A stretch of DNA of 64,000 bases from Chrysogorgia sp. JL179-B06 (taxonomy: Eukaryota; Cnidaria; Anthozoa; Scleralcyonacea; Chrysogorgiidae): NCBI GenBank assembly GCA_035772405.1, contig JAYKKM010000498.1:554001-618000 (forward strand). The letters run 5' to 3'. Below are positions 15,101 to 28,600 of the stretch, one piece after another. Both the position numbers and the translations under genes were made by a program. Within the stretch, counting starts at the first letter, position 1; every line of letters starts with the position of its first letter. The notes beneath the pieces were generated by a model. It saw nothing but the letters and a program-made list of their open reading frames with translations, did no database searches and was not told the DNA's origin.

Positions 15101-18100
15101 CATGGTTTGTCTATTCACTGCTGTTTCTGTAGGCATGGTTGGTTTATTCAGTGCTGTTTCTGTAGGCATGGTTAGTTTATTCACTGTTGTTTCTGTAGGC
15201 ATGGTTGGTCTATTCACTGTTGTTTCTGTAGGTATGGTTGGTCTATTCGCTGTTGTTTCTGTAGGCATGGTTTGTATATTCACTGTTGTTTCTGTAGGCA
15301 TGGTTTGTCATTCACTGCTTTTTCTGTAGGCATGCTTGGTTTATTCAGTGCTGTTTCTGTAGGCATGGTTGGTTTATTCACTGTTGTTTCTGTAGGCATG
15401 GTTGGTTTATTCACTGTTGCTTCTGTAGGCATGGTTGGTATATTCACTGTTGTTTCTGTAGGCATGGTTGGTCTATTCACTGTTGTTTCTGTAGGCATGG
15501 TTGGTTTATTCACTATTTCTGTAGGCATGGTTTGGTGTATTCACTGCTGTTTCTGTAGGCATGGTTGGTTTATTCACTGTTGTTTCTGTAGGCATGGTTG
15601 GTTTATTCACTGTTGCTTCTGTAGGCATGGTTGGTCTATTCACTGTTGTTTCTGTAGGCATGGTTGGTCTATTCACTGTTGTTTCTGTAGGCATGGTTGG
15701 TCTATTCACTGTTGTTTCTGTAGGCATGGTTGGTTTATTCACTGTTGTTTCTGTAGGCATGGTTGGTTTATTCACTGTTGTTTCTGTAGGCATGGTTGGT
15801 TTATTCACTGTTGTTTTTGTAGGTAATGGTTGGTTTATTCACGGTTGCTTCTGTAGGCATGGTTGGTATATTCACTGTTGTTTCTGTAGGTATGGTTGGT
15901 ATATTCACTGTTTGTTTCTGTAGGCATGGTTGGTATATTCACTGTTGTTTCTGTAGGCATGGTTGGTCTATTCACTGTTGTTTCTGTAGGCATGGTTGGT
16001 TTATTCACTATTATTTCTGTAGGCATGGTTGGTGTATTCACTGCTGTTTCTGTAGGCATGGTTGGTTTATTCACTGTTGTTTCTGTAGGCATGGTTGGTT
16101 TATTCACTGTTGCTGCTGTAGGCATGGTTGGTCTATTCACTGTTGTTTCTGTAGGCATGGTTGGTCTATTCACTGTTGTTTCTGTAGGCATGGTTGGTCT
16201 ATTCACTGTTGTTTCTGTAGGTATGGTTGGTTTATTCACTGTTGTTTCTGTAGGCATGGTTGGTTTATTCACTGTTGTTTCTGTAGGCATGGTTGGTTTA
16301 TTCACTGTTGTTTTTGTAGGTATGGTTGGTTTATTCACTGTTGCTTCTGTAGGCATGGTTGGTATATTCACTGTTGTTTCTGTAGGTATGGTTGGTATAT
16401 TCACTGTTGTTTCTGTAGGCATGGTTGGTCTATTCACTGTTTCTGTAGGCATGGTTGGTCTATTCACTGTTGTTTCTGTAGGAATGGTTGGTCTATTCAC
16501 TGTTGTTTCTGTAGGCATGGTTGGTCTATTCACTGTTGTTTCTGTAGGTATGGTTGGTTTATTCACTGTTGTTTCTGTAGGCATGGTTGGTTTATTCACT
16601 GTTGTTTTCTGTAGGCATGGTTGGTTTATTCACTGTTGTTTTTGTAGGTATGGTTGGTTTATTCACTGTTGCTTCTGTAGGCATGGTTGGTATATTCACT
16701 GTTGTTTCTGTAGGTATGGTTGGTATATTCACTGTTGTTTCTGTAGGCATGGTTGGTTTATTCACTGTTGTTTCTGTAGGCATGGTTGGTTTATTCACTG
16801 TTGTTTCTGTAGGCATGGTTGGTCTATTCACTGTTGTTTCTGTAGGTATGGTTGGTTTATTCACTGTTGTTTCTGTAGGCATGGTTGGTTTATTCACTGT
16901 TGTTTCTGTAGGCATGGTTGGTTTATTCACTGTTGTTTCTGTAGGCATGGTTTGGTTTATTCACTGTTGTTTCTGTAGGCATGGTTGGTTTATTCACTGT
17001 TGTTTCTGTAGGCATGGTTGGTATATTCACTGTTGTTTCTGTAGGCATGGTTGGTTTATTCACTGGTTGTTTCTGTAGGCATGGTTTGTCTATTCACTGC
17101 TGTTTCTGTAGGCATGGTTGGTTTATTCAGTGCTGTTTCTGTAGGCATGGTTAGTTTATTCACTGTTGTTTCTGTAGGCATGGTTGGTCTATTCACTGTT
17201 GTTTCTGTAGGTATGGTTGGTCTATTCGCTGTTGTTTCTGTAGGCATGGTTTGTATATTCACTGTTGTTTCTGTAGGCATGGTTTGTCTATTCACTGCTT
17301 TTTCTGTAGGCATGGTTGGTTTATTCAGTGCTGTTTCTGTAGGCATGGTTGGTTTATTCACTGTTGTTTCTGTAGGCATGGTTGGTTTATTCACTGTTGC
17401 TTCTGTAGGCATGGTTGGTATATTCACTGTTGTTTCTGTAGGCATGGTTGGTCTATTCACTGTTGTTTCTGTAGGCATGGTTGGTCTATTCACTGTTTTC
17501 TGTAGGCATGGTTGGTCTATTCACTGTTTCTGTAGGCATGGTTGGTCTATTCACTGTTGTTTCTGTAGGAATGGTTGGTCTATTCACTGTTGTTTCTGTA
17601 GGCATGGTTGGTCTATGCACTGTTGTTTCTGTAGGTATGGTTGGTTTATTCACTGTTGTTTCTGTAGGCATGGTTGGTTTATTCACTGTTGTTTCTGTAG
17701 GCATGGTTGGTTTATTCACTGTTGCTTCTGTAGGCATGGTTGGTCTATTCACTGTTTCTGTAGGAATGGTTGGTCTATTCACTGTTGTTTCTGTAGGCAT
17801 GGTTGGTCTATTCACTGTTGTTTCTGTAGGTATGGTTGGTTTATTCACTGTTGTTTCTGTAGGCATGGTTGGTTTATTCACTGTTGTTTCTGTAGGCATG
17901 GTTGGTTTATTCACTGTTGTTTTTGTAGGTATGGTTGGTTTATTCACTGTTGCTTCTGTAGGCATGGTTGGTATATTCACTGTTGTTTCTGTAGGCATGG
18001 TTGGTCTATTCACTATTGTTTCTGTAGGCATGGTTGGTCTATTCACTGTTGTTTCTGTAGGAATGGTTGGTCTATTCACTGTTGTTTCTGTAGGCATGGT

Positions 18101-20300
18101 TGGTCTATTCACTGTTGTTTCTGTAGGTATGGTTGGTTTATTCACTGTTGTTTCTGTAGGCATGGTTGGTTTATTCACTGTTGTTTCTGTAGGCATGGTT
18201 GGTTTATTCACTGTTGTTTCTGTAGGCATGGTTGGTTTATTCACTGTTGTTTTGTCTGTAGGCATGGTTGGTATATTCACTGTTGTTTCTGTAGGCATGG
18301 TTGGTTTATTCACTGTTGTTTCTGTAGGCATGGTTTGTCTATTCACTGCTGTTTCTGTAGGCATGGTTGGTTTATTCAGTGCTGTTTCTGTAGGCATGGT
18401 TGGTTTATTCACTGTTGTTTCTGTATGCATGGTTGGTCTATTCACTGTTGTTTCTGTAGGTATGGTTGGTCTATTCGCTGTTGTATGTTTCTGTAGGCAT
18501 GGTTTGTATATTCACTGTTGTTTCTGTAGGCATAGTTTGTCTATTCACTGCTGTTTCTGTAGGCATGGTTGGTTTATTCACTATTATTTCTGTAGGCATG
18601 GTTGGTTTATTCAGTGCTGGTTCTGTAGGCATGGTTGGTTTATTCAGTGCTGTTTCTGTAGGCATGGTTGGTTTATTCACTGTTGTTTCTGTAGGTATGG
18701 TTGGGCTATTCGCTGTTGTTTCTGTAGGCATGGTTTGTATATTCACTGTTGTTTCTGTAGGCATAGTTTGTCTATTCACTGCTGTTTCTGTAGGCATGGT
18801 TGGTTTATTCACTATTATTTCTGTAGGCATGGTTGGTTTATTCAGTGCTGTTTTTGTAGGCATGGTTGGTTTATTCACTGTTGTTTCTGTAGGCATGGTT
18901 GGTCTATTCACTGTTGTTTCTGTAGGTATGGTTGGTTTATTCACTGTTGTTTATGTAGGCATGGTTGGTTTATTCACTGTTGTTTCTGTAGGCATGGTTG
19001 GTTTATTCACTGTTGTTTCTGTAGGCATGGTTGGTATATTCACTGTTGTTTCTGTAGGCATGGTTGGTTTATTCACTGTTGTTTCTGTAGGCGTGGTTTG
19101 TCTATTCACTGCTGTTTCTGTAGGCATGGTTGGTTTATTCAGTGCTGTTTCTGTAGGCATGGTTGGTTTATTCACTGTTGTTTCTGTAGGTATGGTTGGT
19201 CTATTCGCTGTTGTTTCTGTAGGCATGGTTTGTATATTCACTGTTGTTTCTGTAGGCATGGCTTGTCTATTCACTGGTGTTTTCTGTAGGCATGGTTGGG
19301 TTTATTCACTGGTGTTTCTGTAGGCATGGTTGGTTTATTCACTGTTGCTTCTGTAGGCATGGTTGGTATATTCACTGTTGTTTCTGTAGGCATGGTTGGT
19401 CTATTCACTGTTGTTTCTGTAGGCATGGTTGGTCTATTCACTGTTGTTTCTGTAGGCATGGTTGGTCTATTCACTGTTGTTTCTGTAGGTATGGTTGGTA
19501 TATTCACTGTTGTTTCTGTAGGCATGGTTGGTCTATTCACTGGTCTATTCACTGTTTGTTTCTGTAGGCATGGTTGGTCTATTCACTGTTGTTTCTGTAG
19601 GTATGGTTGGTTTATTCACTGTTGTTTCTGTAGGCATGGTTGGTTTATTCACTGTTGTTTCTGTAGGCATGGTTGGTTTATTCACTGTTGTTTCTGTAGG
19701 CATGGTTGGTTTATTCACTGTTGTTTCTGTAGGCATGGTTTGTCTATTCACTGTTGTTTCTGTAGGCATGGTTTGTCTATTCACTGTTGTTTCTGTAGGC
19801 ATGGTTTGTCTATTCAGTGCTGTTTCTGTAGGCATGGTTGGTTTATTCACTGTTGCTTCTGTAGGCATGGTTGGTCTATTCACTGTTTCTGTAGGAATGG
19901 TTGGTCTATTCACTGTTGTTTCTGTAGGCATGGTTGGTCTATTCACTGTTGTTTCTGTAGGTATGGTTGGTTTATTCACTGTTGTTTCTGTAGGCATGGT
20001 TGGTTTATTCACTGTTGTTTCTGTAGGCATGGTTGGTTTATTCACTGTTGTTTTTGTAGGTATGGTTGGTTTATTCACTGTTGCTTCTGTAGGCATGGTT
20101 GGTATATTCACTGTTGTTTCTGTAGGCATGGTTGGTCTATTCACTATTATTTCTGTAGGCATGGTTGGTCTATTCACTGTTGTTTCTGTAGGAATGGTTG
20201 GTCTATTCACTGTTGTTTCTGTAGGCATGGTTGGTCTATTCACTGTTGTTTCTGTAGGTATGGTTGGTTTATTCACTGTTGTTTCTGTAGGCATGGTTGG
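8550..20300. repeat. Long-range duplicated block of the array, copy 1
   Basis: This block matches 22660-34450. The offset drifts from about 14,113 at the left, to 14,027 near 12.5 kb and about 14,180 near 17-19 kb, because whole units were gained or lost in one copy. Landmarks shared in order include the CCATTAACTG unit, the TTTATGTAGG unit, the CACGGTTGCTTC unit (15840 and 29891), the CTATGCACTG unit, the GGCTTGTCTATTC unit (19261 and 33438) and a 12-bp internal slip (19531 and 33705). Boundaries are approximate because they were found by eye. Confidence 0.85.
11281..12120. repeat. 840-bp segment nearly identical to 22261-23100
   Basis: A line-by-line comparison with 22261-23100 (offset 10,980) shows a single mismatch, C at 11294 against T at 22274. 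The segment contains the CTCTTTACTG, CACGG and CCATTAACTG units. A third version lies at about 25300-26150. It shares the loss of one whole unit with the 12.1-kb copy but lacks that copy's extra A near 12150. Confidence 0.9.
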
Positions 20301-22659
20301 TTTATTCACTGTTGTTTCTGTAGGCATGGTTGGTTTATTCACTGTTGTTTTTGTAGGTATGGTTGGTTTATTCACTGTTGCTTCTGTAGGCATGGTTGGT
20401 ATATTCACTGTTGTTTCTGTAGGTATGGTTGGTATATTTCACTGTTGTTTCTGTAGGCATGGTTGGTCTATTCACTGTTGTTTCTGTAGGCATGGTTGGT
20501 CTATTCACTGTTGTTTCTGTAGGCATGGTTTGTATATTCACTGTTGTTTCTGTAGGCATAGTTTGTCTATTCACTGCTGTTTCTGTAGGCATGGTTGGTT
20601 TATTCACTATTATTTCTGTAGGCATGGTTGGTTTATTCAGTGCTGTTTCTGTAGGCATGGTTGGTTTATTCAGTGCTGTTTCTGTAGGCATGGTTGGTTT
20701 ATTCACTGTTGTTTCTGTAGGTATGGTTGGGGCTATTCGCTGTTGTTTCTGTAGGCATGGTTTGTATTATTCACTGTTGTTTCTGTAGGCATAGTTTGTC
20801 TATTCACTGCTGTTTCTGTAGGCATGGTTGGTTTTATTCACTATTATTTCTGTAGGCATGGTTGGTTTATTCAGTGCTGTTTTTTGTAGGCATGGTTGGT
20901 TTATTCACTGTTGTTTCTGTAGGCATGGTTGGTCTATTCACTGTTGTTTCTGTAGGTATGGTTGGTTTATTCACTGTTGTTTATGTAGGCATGGTTGGTT
21001 TATTCACTGTTGTTTCTGTAGGCATGGTTGGTTTATTCACTGTTGTTTCTGTAGGCATGGTTGGTATATTCACTGTTGTTTCTGTAGGCATGGTTGGTTT
21101 ATTCACTGTTGTTTCTGTAGGCATGGTTTGTCTATTCACTGCTGTTTCTGTAGGCATGGTTGGTTTATTCAGTGCTGTTTCTGTAGGCATGGTTGGTTTA
21201 TTCACTGTTGTTTCTGTAGGTATGGTTGGTCTATTCGCTGTTGTTTCTGTAGGCATGGTTTGTATATTCACTGTTGTTTCTGTAGGCATGGTTTGTCTAT
21301 TCACTGCTGTTTCTGTAGGCATGGTTGGTTTATTCACTGGTGTTTCTGTAGGCATGGTTGGTTTATTCACTGCTGTTTCTGTAGGCATGGTTGGTTTATT
21401 CACTGTTGCTTCTGTAGGCATGGTTGGTATATTCACTGTTGTTTCTGTAGGCATGGTTGGTCTATTCACTGTTGTTTCTGTAGGCATGGTTGGTCTATTC
21501 ACTGTTGTTTCTGTAGGCATGGTTGGTATATTCACTGTTGTTTCTGTAGGTATGGTTGGTATATTCACTGTTGTTTCTGTAGGCATGGTTGGTCTATTCA
21601 CTGGTCTATTCACTGTTGTTTTCTGTAGGCATGGTTGGTCTATTCACTGTTGTTTCTGTAGGTATGGTTGGTTTATTCACTGTTGTTTCTGTAGGCATGG
21701 TTGGTTTATTCACTGTTGTTTTCTGTAGGCATGGTTGGTTTTATTCACTGTTGTTTCTGTAGGCATGGTTGGTTTATTCACTGTTGTTTCTGTAGGCATG
21801 GTTTGTCTATTCACTGTTGTTTCTGTAGGCATGGTTTGTCTATTCAGTGCTGTTTCTGTAGGCATGGTTGGTTTATTCACTGTTGTTTCTGTAGGAATGG
21901 TTGGTCTATTCACTGTTGTTTCTGTAGGCATGGTTGGTCTATTCACTGTTGTTTCTGTAGGTATGGTTGGTTTATTCACTGTTGTTTCTGTAGGCATGGT
22001 TGGTTTATTCACTGTTGTTTCTGTAGGCATGGTTGGTTTATTCACTGTTGTTTCTGTAGGCATGGTTGGTTTATTCACTGTTGTTTCTATAGGCATGGTT
22101 GGTTTATTCACTGTTGTTTCTGTAGGTATGGTTGGTTTATTCACTGTTGTTTCTGTAGGCATGGTTGGTTTATTCACTGTTGTTTCTGTAGGCATGGTTG
22201 GTTTATTCACTGTTGTTTCTGTAGGCATGGTTGGTTTATTCACTGTTGTTTCTATAGGCATGGTTGGTTTATTTACTGTTGTTTCTGTAGGCATGGTTGG
22301 TTTATTCACTGTTGTTTCTGTAGGAATGGTTGGTTTATTCACTGTTGTTTCTGTAGGCATGGTTGGTTTATTCACTGTTGTTTCTGTAGGCATGGTTTGT
22401 CTATTCACTGTTGTTTCTGTAGGCATGGTTGGTCTCTTTACTGTTGTTTCTGTAGGCATGGTTGGTCTCTTTACTGTTGTTTCTGTAGGCATGGTTGGTC
22501 TATTCACGGTTGTTTCTGTAGGCATGGTTGGTCCATTAACTGTTGTTTCTGTAGGCATGGTTGGTCTATTCACTGTTGTTTCTGTAGGCATGGTTGGTCT
22601 CTTTACTGTTGTTTCTGTAGGCATGGTTGGTCTATTCACGGTTGTTTCTGTAGGCATGG

Positions 22660-25600
22660 TTGGTCCATTAACTGTTGTTTCTGTAGGCATGGTTGGTTTA
22701 TTCACTGTTGTTTCTGTAGGCATGGTTGGTTTATTCACTATTATTTCTGTAGGCATGGTTGGTGTATTCACTGCTGTTTCTGTAGGCATGGTTGGTTTAT
22801 TCACTGTTGTTTCTGTAGGCATGGTTGGTTTATTCACTGTTGCTTCTGTAGGCATGGTTGGTATATTCACTGTTGTTTCTGTAGGCATGGTTGGTCTATT
22901 CACTGTTGTTTATGTAGGCATGGTTGGTCTATTCACTGTTGTTTCTGTAGGAATGGTTGGTCTATTCACTGTTGTTTCTGTAGGCATGGTTGGTCTATTC
23001 ACTGTTGTTTCTGTAGGTATGGTTGGTTTATTCACTGTTGTTTCTGTAGGCATGGTTGGTTTATTCACTGTTGTTTCTGTAGGCATGGTTGGTTTATTCA
23101 CTGTTGTTTTTGTAGGTATGGTTGGTTTATTCACTGTTGCTTCTGTAGGCATGGTTGGTATATTCACTGTTGTTTCTGTAGGTATGGTTGGTATATTCAC
23201 TGTTGTTTCTGTAGGCATGGTTGGTCTATTCACTGTTGTTTCTGTAGGCATGGTTGGTCTATTCACTGTTGTTTCTGTAGGAATGGTTGGTCTATTCACT
23301 GTTGTTTCTGTAGGCATGGTTGGTCTATTCACTGTTGTTTCTGTAGGTATGGTTGGTCTATTCACTGTTTCTGTAGGCATGGTTGGTCTATTCACTGTTG
23401 TTTCTGTAGGAATGGTTGGTCTATTCACTGTTGTTTCTGTAGGCATGGTTGGTCTATTCACTGTTGTTTCTGTAGGTATGGTTGGTTTATTCACTGTTGT
23501 TTCTGTAGGCATGGTTGGTTTATTCACTGTTGTTTCTGTAGGCATGGTTGGTTTATTCACTGTTGTTTTTGTAGGTATGGTTGGTTTATTCACTGTTGCT
23601 TCTGTAGGCATGGTTGGTATATTCACTGTTGTTTCTGTAGGTATGGTTGGTATATTCACTGTTGTTTCTGTAGGCATGGTTGGTCTATTCACTGTTGTTT
23701 CTGTAGGCATGGTTGGTCTATTCACTGTTGTTTCTGTAGGCATGGTTTGTATATTCACTGTTGTTTCTGTAGGCATAGTTTGTCTATTCACTGCTGTTTC
23801 TGTAGGCATGGTTGGTTTATTCACTATTATTTCTGTAGGCATGGTTGGTTTATTCAGTGCTGTTTCTGTAGGCATGGTTGGTTTATTCAGTGCTGTTTCT
23901 GTAGGCATGGTTGGTTTATTCACTGTTGTTTCTGTAGGTATGGTTGGGCTATTCGCTGTTGTTTCTGTAGGCATGGTTTGTATATTCACTGTTGTTTCTG
24001 TAGGCATAGTTTGTCTATTCACTGCTGTTTCTGTAGGCATGGTTGGTTTATTCACTATTATTTCTGTAGGCATGGTTGGTTTATTCAGTGCTGTTTTTGT
24101 AGGCATGGTTGGTTTATTCACTGTTGTTTCTGTAGGCATGGTTGGTCTATTCACTGTTGTTTCTGTAGGTATGGTTGGTTTATTCACTGTTGTTTATGTA
24201 GGCATGGTTGGTTTATTCACTGTTGTTTCTGTAGGCATGGTTGGTTTATTCACTGTTGTTTCTGTAGGCATGGTTGGTATATTCACTGTTGTTTCTGTAG
24301 GCATGGTTGGTTTATTCACTGTTGTTTCTGTAGGCATGGTTTGTCTATTCACTGCTGTTTCTGTAGGCATGGTTGGTTTATTCAGTGCTGTTTCTGTAGG
24401 CATGGTTGGTTTATTCACTGTTGTTTCTGTAGGTATGGTTGGTCTATTCGCTGTTGTTTCTGTAGGCATGGTTTGTATATTCACTGTTGTTTCTGTAGGC
24501 ATGGTTTGTCTATTCACTGCTGTTTCTGTAGGCATGGTTGGTTTATTCACTGGTGTTTCTGTAGCCATGGTTGGTTTATTCACTGCTGTTTCTGTAGGCA
24601 TGGTTGGTTTATTCACTGTTGCTTCTGTAGGCATGGTTGGTATATTCACTGTTGTTTCTGTAGGCATGGTTGGTCTATTCACTGTTGTTTCTGTAGGCAT
24701 GGTTGGTCTATTCACTGTTGTTTCTGTAGGCATGGTTGGTATATTCACTGTTGTTTCTGTAGGTATGGTTGGTATATTCACTGTTGTTTCTGTAGGCATG
24801 GTTGGTCTATTCACTGGTCTATTCACTGTTGTTTCTGTAGGCATGGTTGGTCTATTCACTGTTGTTTCTGTAGGTATGGTTGGTTTATTCACTGTTGTTT
24901 CTGTAGGCATGGTTGGTTTATTCACTGTTGTTTCTGTAGGCATGGTTGGTTTATTCACTGTTGTTTCTGTAGGCATGGTTGGTTTATTCACTGTTGTTTC
25001 TGTAGGCATGGTTTGTCTATTCACTGTTGTTTCTGTAGGCATGGTTTGTCTATTCAGTGCTGTTTCTGTAGGCATGGTTGGTTTATTCACTGTTCTTTCT
25101 GTAGGAATGGTTGGTCTATTCACTGTTGTTTCTGTAGGCATGGTTGGTCTATTCACTGTTGTTTCTGTAGGTATGGTTGGTTTATTCACTGTTGTTTCTG
25201 TAGGCATGGTTGGTTTATTCACTGTTGTTTCTGTAGGCATGGTTGGTTTATTCACTGTTGTTTCTGTAGGCATGGTTGGTTTATTCACTGTTGTTTCTAT
25301 AGGCATGGTTGGTTTATTCACTGTTGTTTCTGTAGGCATGGTTTGGTTTATTCACTGTTGTTTCTGTAGGAATGGTTTGGTTTATTCACTGTTGTTTCTG
25401 TAGGCATGGTTGGTTTATTCACTGTTGTTTCTGTAGGCATGGTTTGTCTATTCACTGTTGTTTCTGTAGGCATGGTTGGTCTCTTTACTGTTGTTTCTGT
25501 AGGCATGGTTTGGTCTCTTTACTGTTGTTTCTGTAGGCATGGTTGGTCTATTCACGGTTGTTTCTGTAGGCATGGTTGGTCCATTAACTGTTGTTTCTGT

Positions 25601-28600
25601 AGGCATGGTTGGTCTATTCACTGTTGTTTCTGTAGGCATGGTTGGTCTCTTTACTGTTGTTTCTGTAGGCATGGTTGGTCTATTCACGGTTGTTTCTGTA
25701 GGCATGGTTGGTCCATTAACTGTTGTTTCTGTAGGCATGGTTGGTTTATTCACTGTTGTTTCTGTAGGCATGGTTGGTTTATTCACTATTATTTCTGTAG
25801 GCATGGTTGGTGTATTCACTGCTGTTTCTGTAGGCATGGTTGGTTTATTCACTGTTGTTTCTGTAGGCATGGTTGGTTTATTCACTGTTGCTTCTGTAGG
25901 CATGGTTGGTATATTCACTGTTGTTTCTGTAGGCATGGTTGGTCTATTCACTGTTGTTTATGTAGGCATGGTTGGTCTATTCACTGTTGTTTCTGTAGGA
26001 ATGGTTGGTCTATTCACTGTTGTTTCTGTAGGCATGGTTGGTCTATTCACTGTTGTTTCTGTAGGTATGGTTGGTTTATTCACTGTTGTTTCTGTAGGCA
26101 TGGTTGGTTTATTCACTGTTGTTTCTGTAGGCATGGTTGGTTTATTCACTGTTGTTTTTGTAGGTATGGTTGGTATATTCACTGTTGTTTCTGTAGGTAT
26201 GGTTGGTATATTCACTGTTGTTTCTGTAGGCATGGTTGGTCTATTCACTGTTGTTTCTGTAGGCATGGTTGGTCTATTCACTGTTGTTTCTGTAGGAATG
26301 GTTGGTCTATTCACTGTTGTTTCTGTAGGCATGGTTGGTCTATTCACTGTTGTTTCTGTAGGTATGGTTGGTCTATTCACTGTTTCTGTAGGCATGGTTG
26401 GTCTATTCACTGTTGTTTCTGTAGGAATGGTTGGTCTATTCACTGTTGTTTCTGTAGGCATGGTTGGTCTATTCACTGTTGTTTCTGTAGGTATGGTTGG
26501 TTTATTCACTGTTGTTTCTGTAGGCATGGTTGGTTTATTCACTGTTGTTTCTGTAGGCATGGTTGGTTTATTCACTGTTGTTTTGTAGGTATGGTTGGTT
26601 TATTCACTGTTGCTTCTGTAGGCATGGTTGGTATATTCACTGTTGTTTCTGTAGGTATGGTTGGTATATTCACTGTTGTTTCTGTAGGCATGGTTGGTCT
26701 ATTCACTGTTGTTTCTGTAGGCATGGTTGGTCTATTCACTGTTGTTTCTGTAGGAATGGTTGGTCTATTCACTGTTGTTTCTGTAGGCATGGTTGGTCTA
26801 TTCACTGTTGTTTCTGTAGGTATGGTTGGTTTATTCACTGTTGTTTCTGTAGGCATGGTTGGTTTATTCACTGTTGTTTCTGTAGGCATGGTTGGTTTAT
26901 TCACTGTTGTTTCTGTAGGCATGGTTGGTTTATTCACTGTTGTTTCTGTAGGCATGGTTGGTCTATTCACTGTTGTTTCTGTAGGCATGGTTGGTCTATT
27001 CACTGTTGTTTCTGTAGGAATGGTTGGTCTATTCACTGTTGTTTCTGTAGGCATGGTTGGTCTATTCACTGTTGTTTCTGTAGGTATGGTTGGTTTATTC
27101 ACTGTTTCTGTAGGCATGGTTGGTCTATTCACTGTTGTTTCTGTAGGAATGGTTGGTCTATTCACTGTTGTTTCTGTAGGCATGGTTGGTCTATTCACTG
27201 TTGTTTCTGTAGGTATGGTTGGTTTATTCACTGTTGTTTCTGTAGGCATGGTTGGTTTATTCACTGTTGTTTCTGTAGGCATGGTTGGTTTATTCACTGT
27301 TATTTTTGTAGGTATGGTTGGTTTATTCACTGTTGCTTCTGTAGGCATGGTTGGTATATTCACTGTTGTTTCTGTAGGTATGGTTGGTATATTCACTGTT
27401 GTTTCTGTAGGCATGGTTGGTCTATTCACTGTTGTTTCTGTAGGCATGGTTGGTCTATTCACTGTTGTTTCTGTAGGAATGGTTGGTCTATTCACTGTTG
27501 TTTCTGTAGGCATGGTTGGTCTATTCACTGTTGTTTCTGTAGGTATGGTTTTCACTGTTGTTTCGTAGGTTGGTTGGTTTATTCACTGTTGTTTCTGTAG
27601 GCATGGTTGGTTTATTCACTGTTGTTTCTGTAGGCATGGTTGGTTTATTCACTGTTGTTTCTGTAGGCATGGTTGGTATATTCACTGTTGTTTCTGTAGG
27701 TATGGTTGGTATATTCACTGTTGTTTCTGTAGGCATGGTTGGTCTATTCACTGTTGTTTCTGTAGGCATGGTTGGTCTATTCACTGTTGTTTCTGTAGGA
27801 ATGGTTGGTCTATTCACTGTTGTTTCTGTAGGCATGGTTGGTCTATTCACTGTTGTTTCTGTAGGTATGGTTGGTCTATTCACTGTTTCTGTAGGCATGG
27901 TTGGTCTATTCACTGTTGTTTCTGTAGGAATGGTTGGTCTATTCACTGTTGTTTCTGTAGGCATGGTTGGTCTATTCACTGTTGTTTCTGTAGGTATGGT
28001 TGGTTTATTCACTGTTGTTTCTGTAGGCATGGTTGGTTTATTCATTGTTGTTTCTGTAGGCATGGTTGGTTTATTCACTGTTGTTTTTGTAGGTATGGTT
28101 GGTTTATTCACTGTTGCTTCTGTAGGCATGGTTGGTATATTCACTGTTGTTTCTGTAGGTATGGTTGGTATATTCACTGTTGTTTCTGTAGGCATGGTTG
28201 GTCTATTCACTGTTGTTTCTGTAGGCATGGTTGGTCTATTCACTGTTGTTTCTGTAGGCATGGTTTGTATATTCACTGTTGTTTCTGTAGGCATAGTTTG
28301 TCTATTCACTGCTGTTTCTGTAGGCATGGTTGGTTTATTCACTATTATTTCTGTAGGCATGGTTGGTTTATTCAGTGCTGTTTCTGTAGGCATGGTTGGT
28401 TTATTCAGTGCTGTTTCTGTAGGCATGGTTGGTTTATTCACTGTTGTTTCTGTAGGTATGGTTGGGGCTATTCGCTGTTGTTTCTGTAGGCATGGTTTGT
28501 ATTCACTGTTGTTTCTGTAGGCATAGTTTGTCTATTCACTGCTGTTTCTGTAGGCATGGTTGGTTTATTCACTATTATTTCTGTAGGCATGGTTGGTTTA

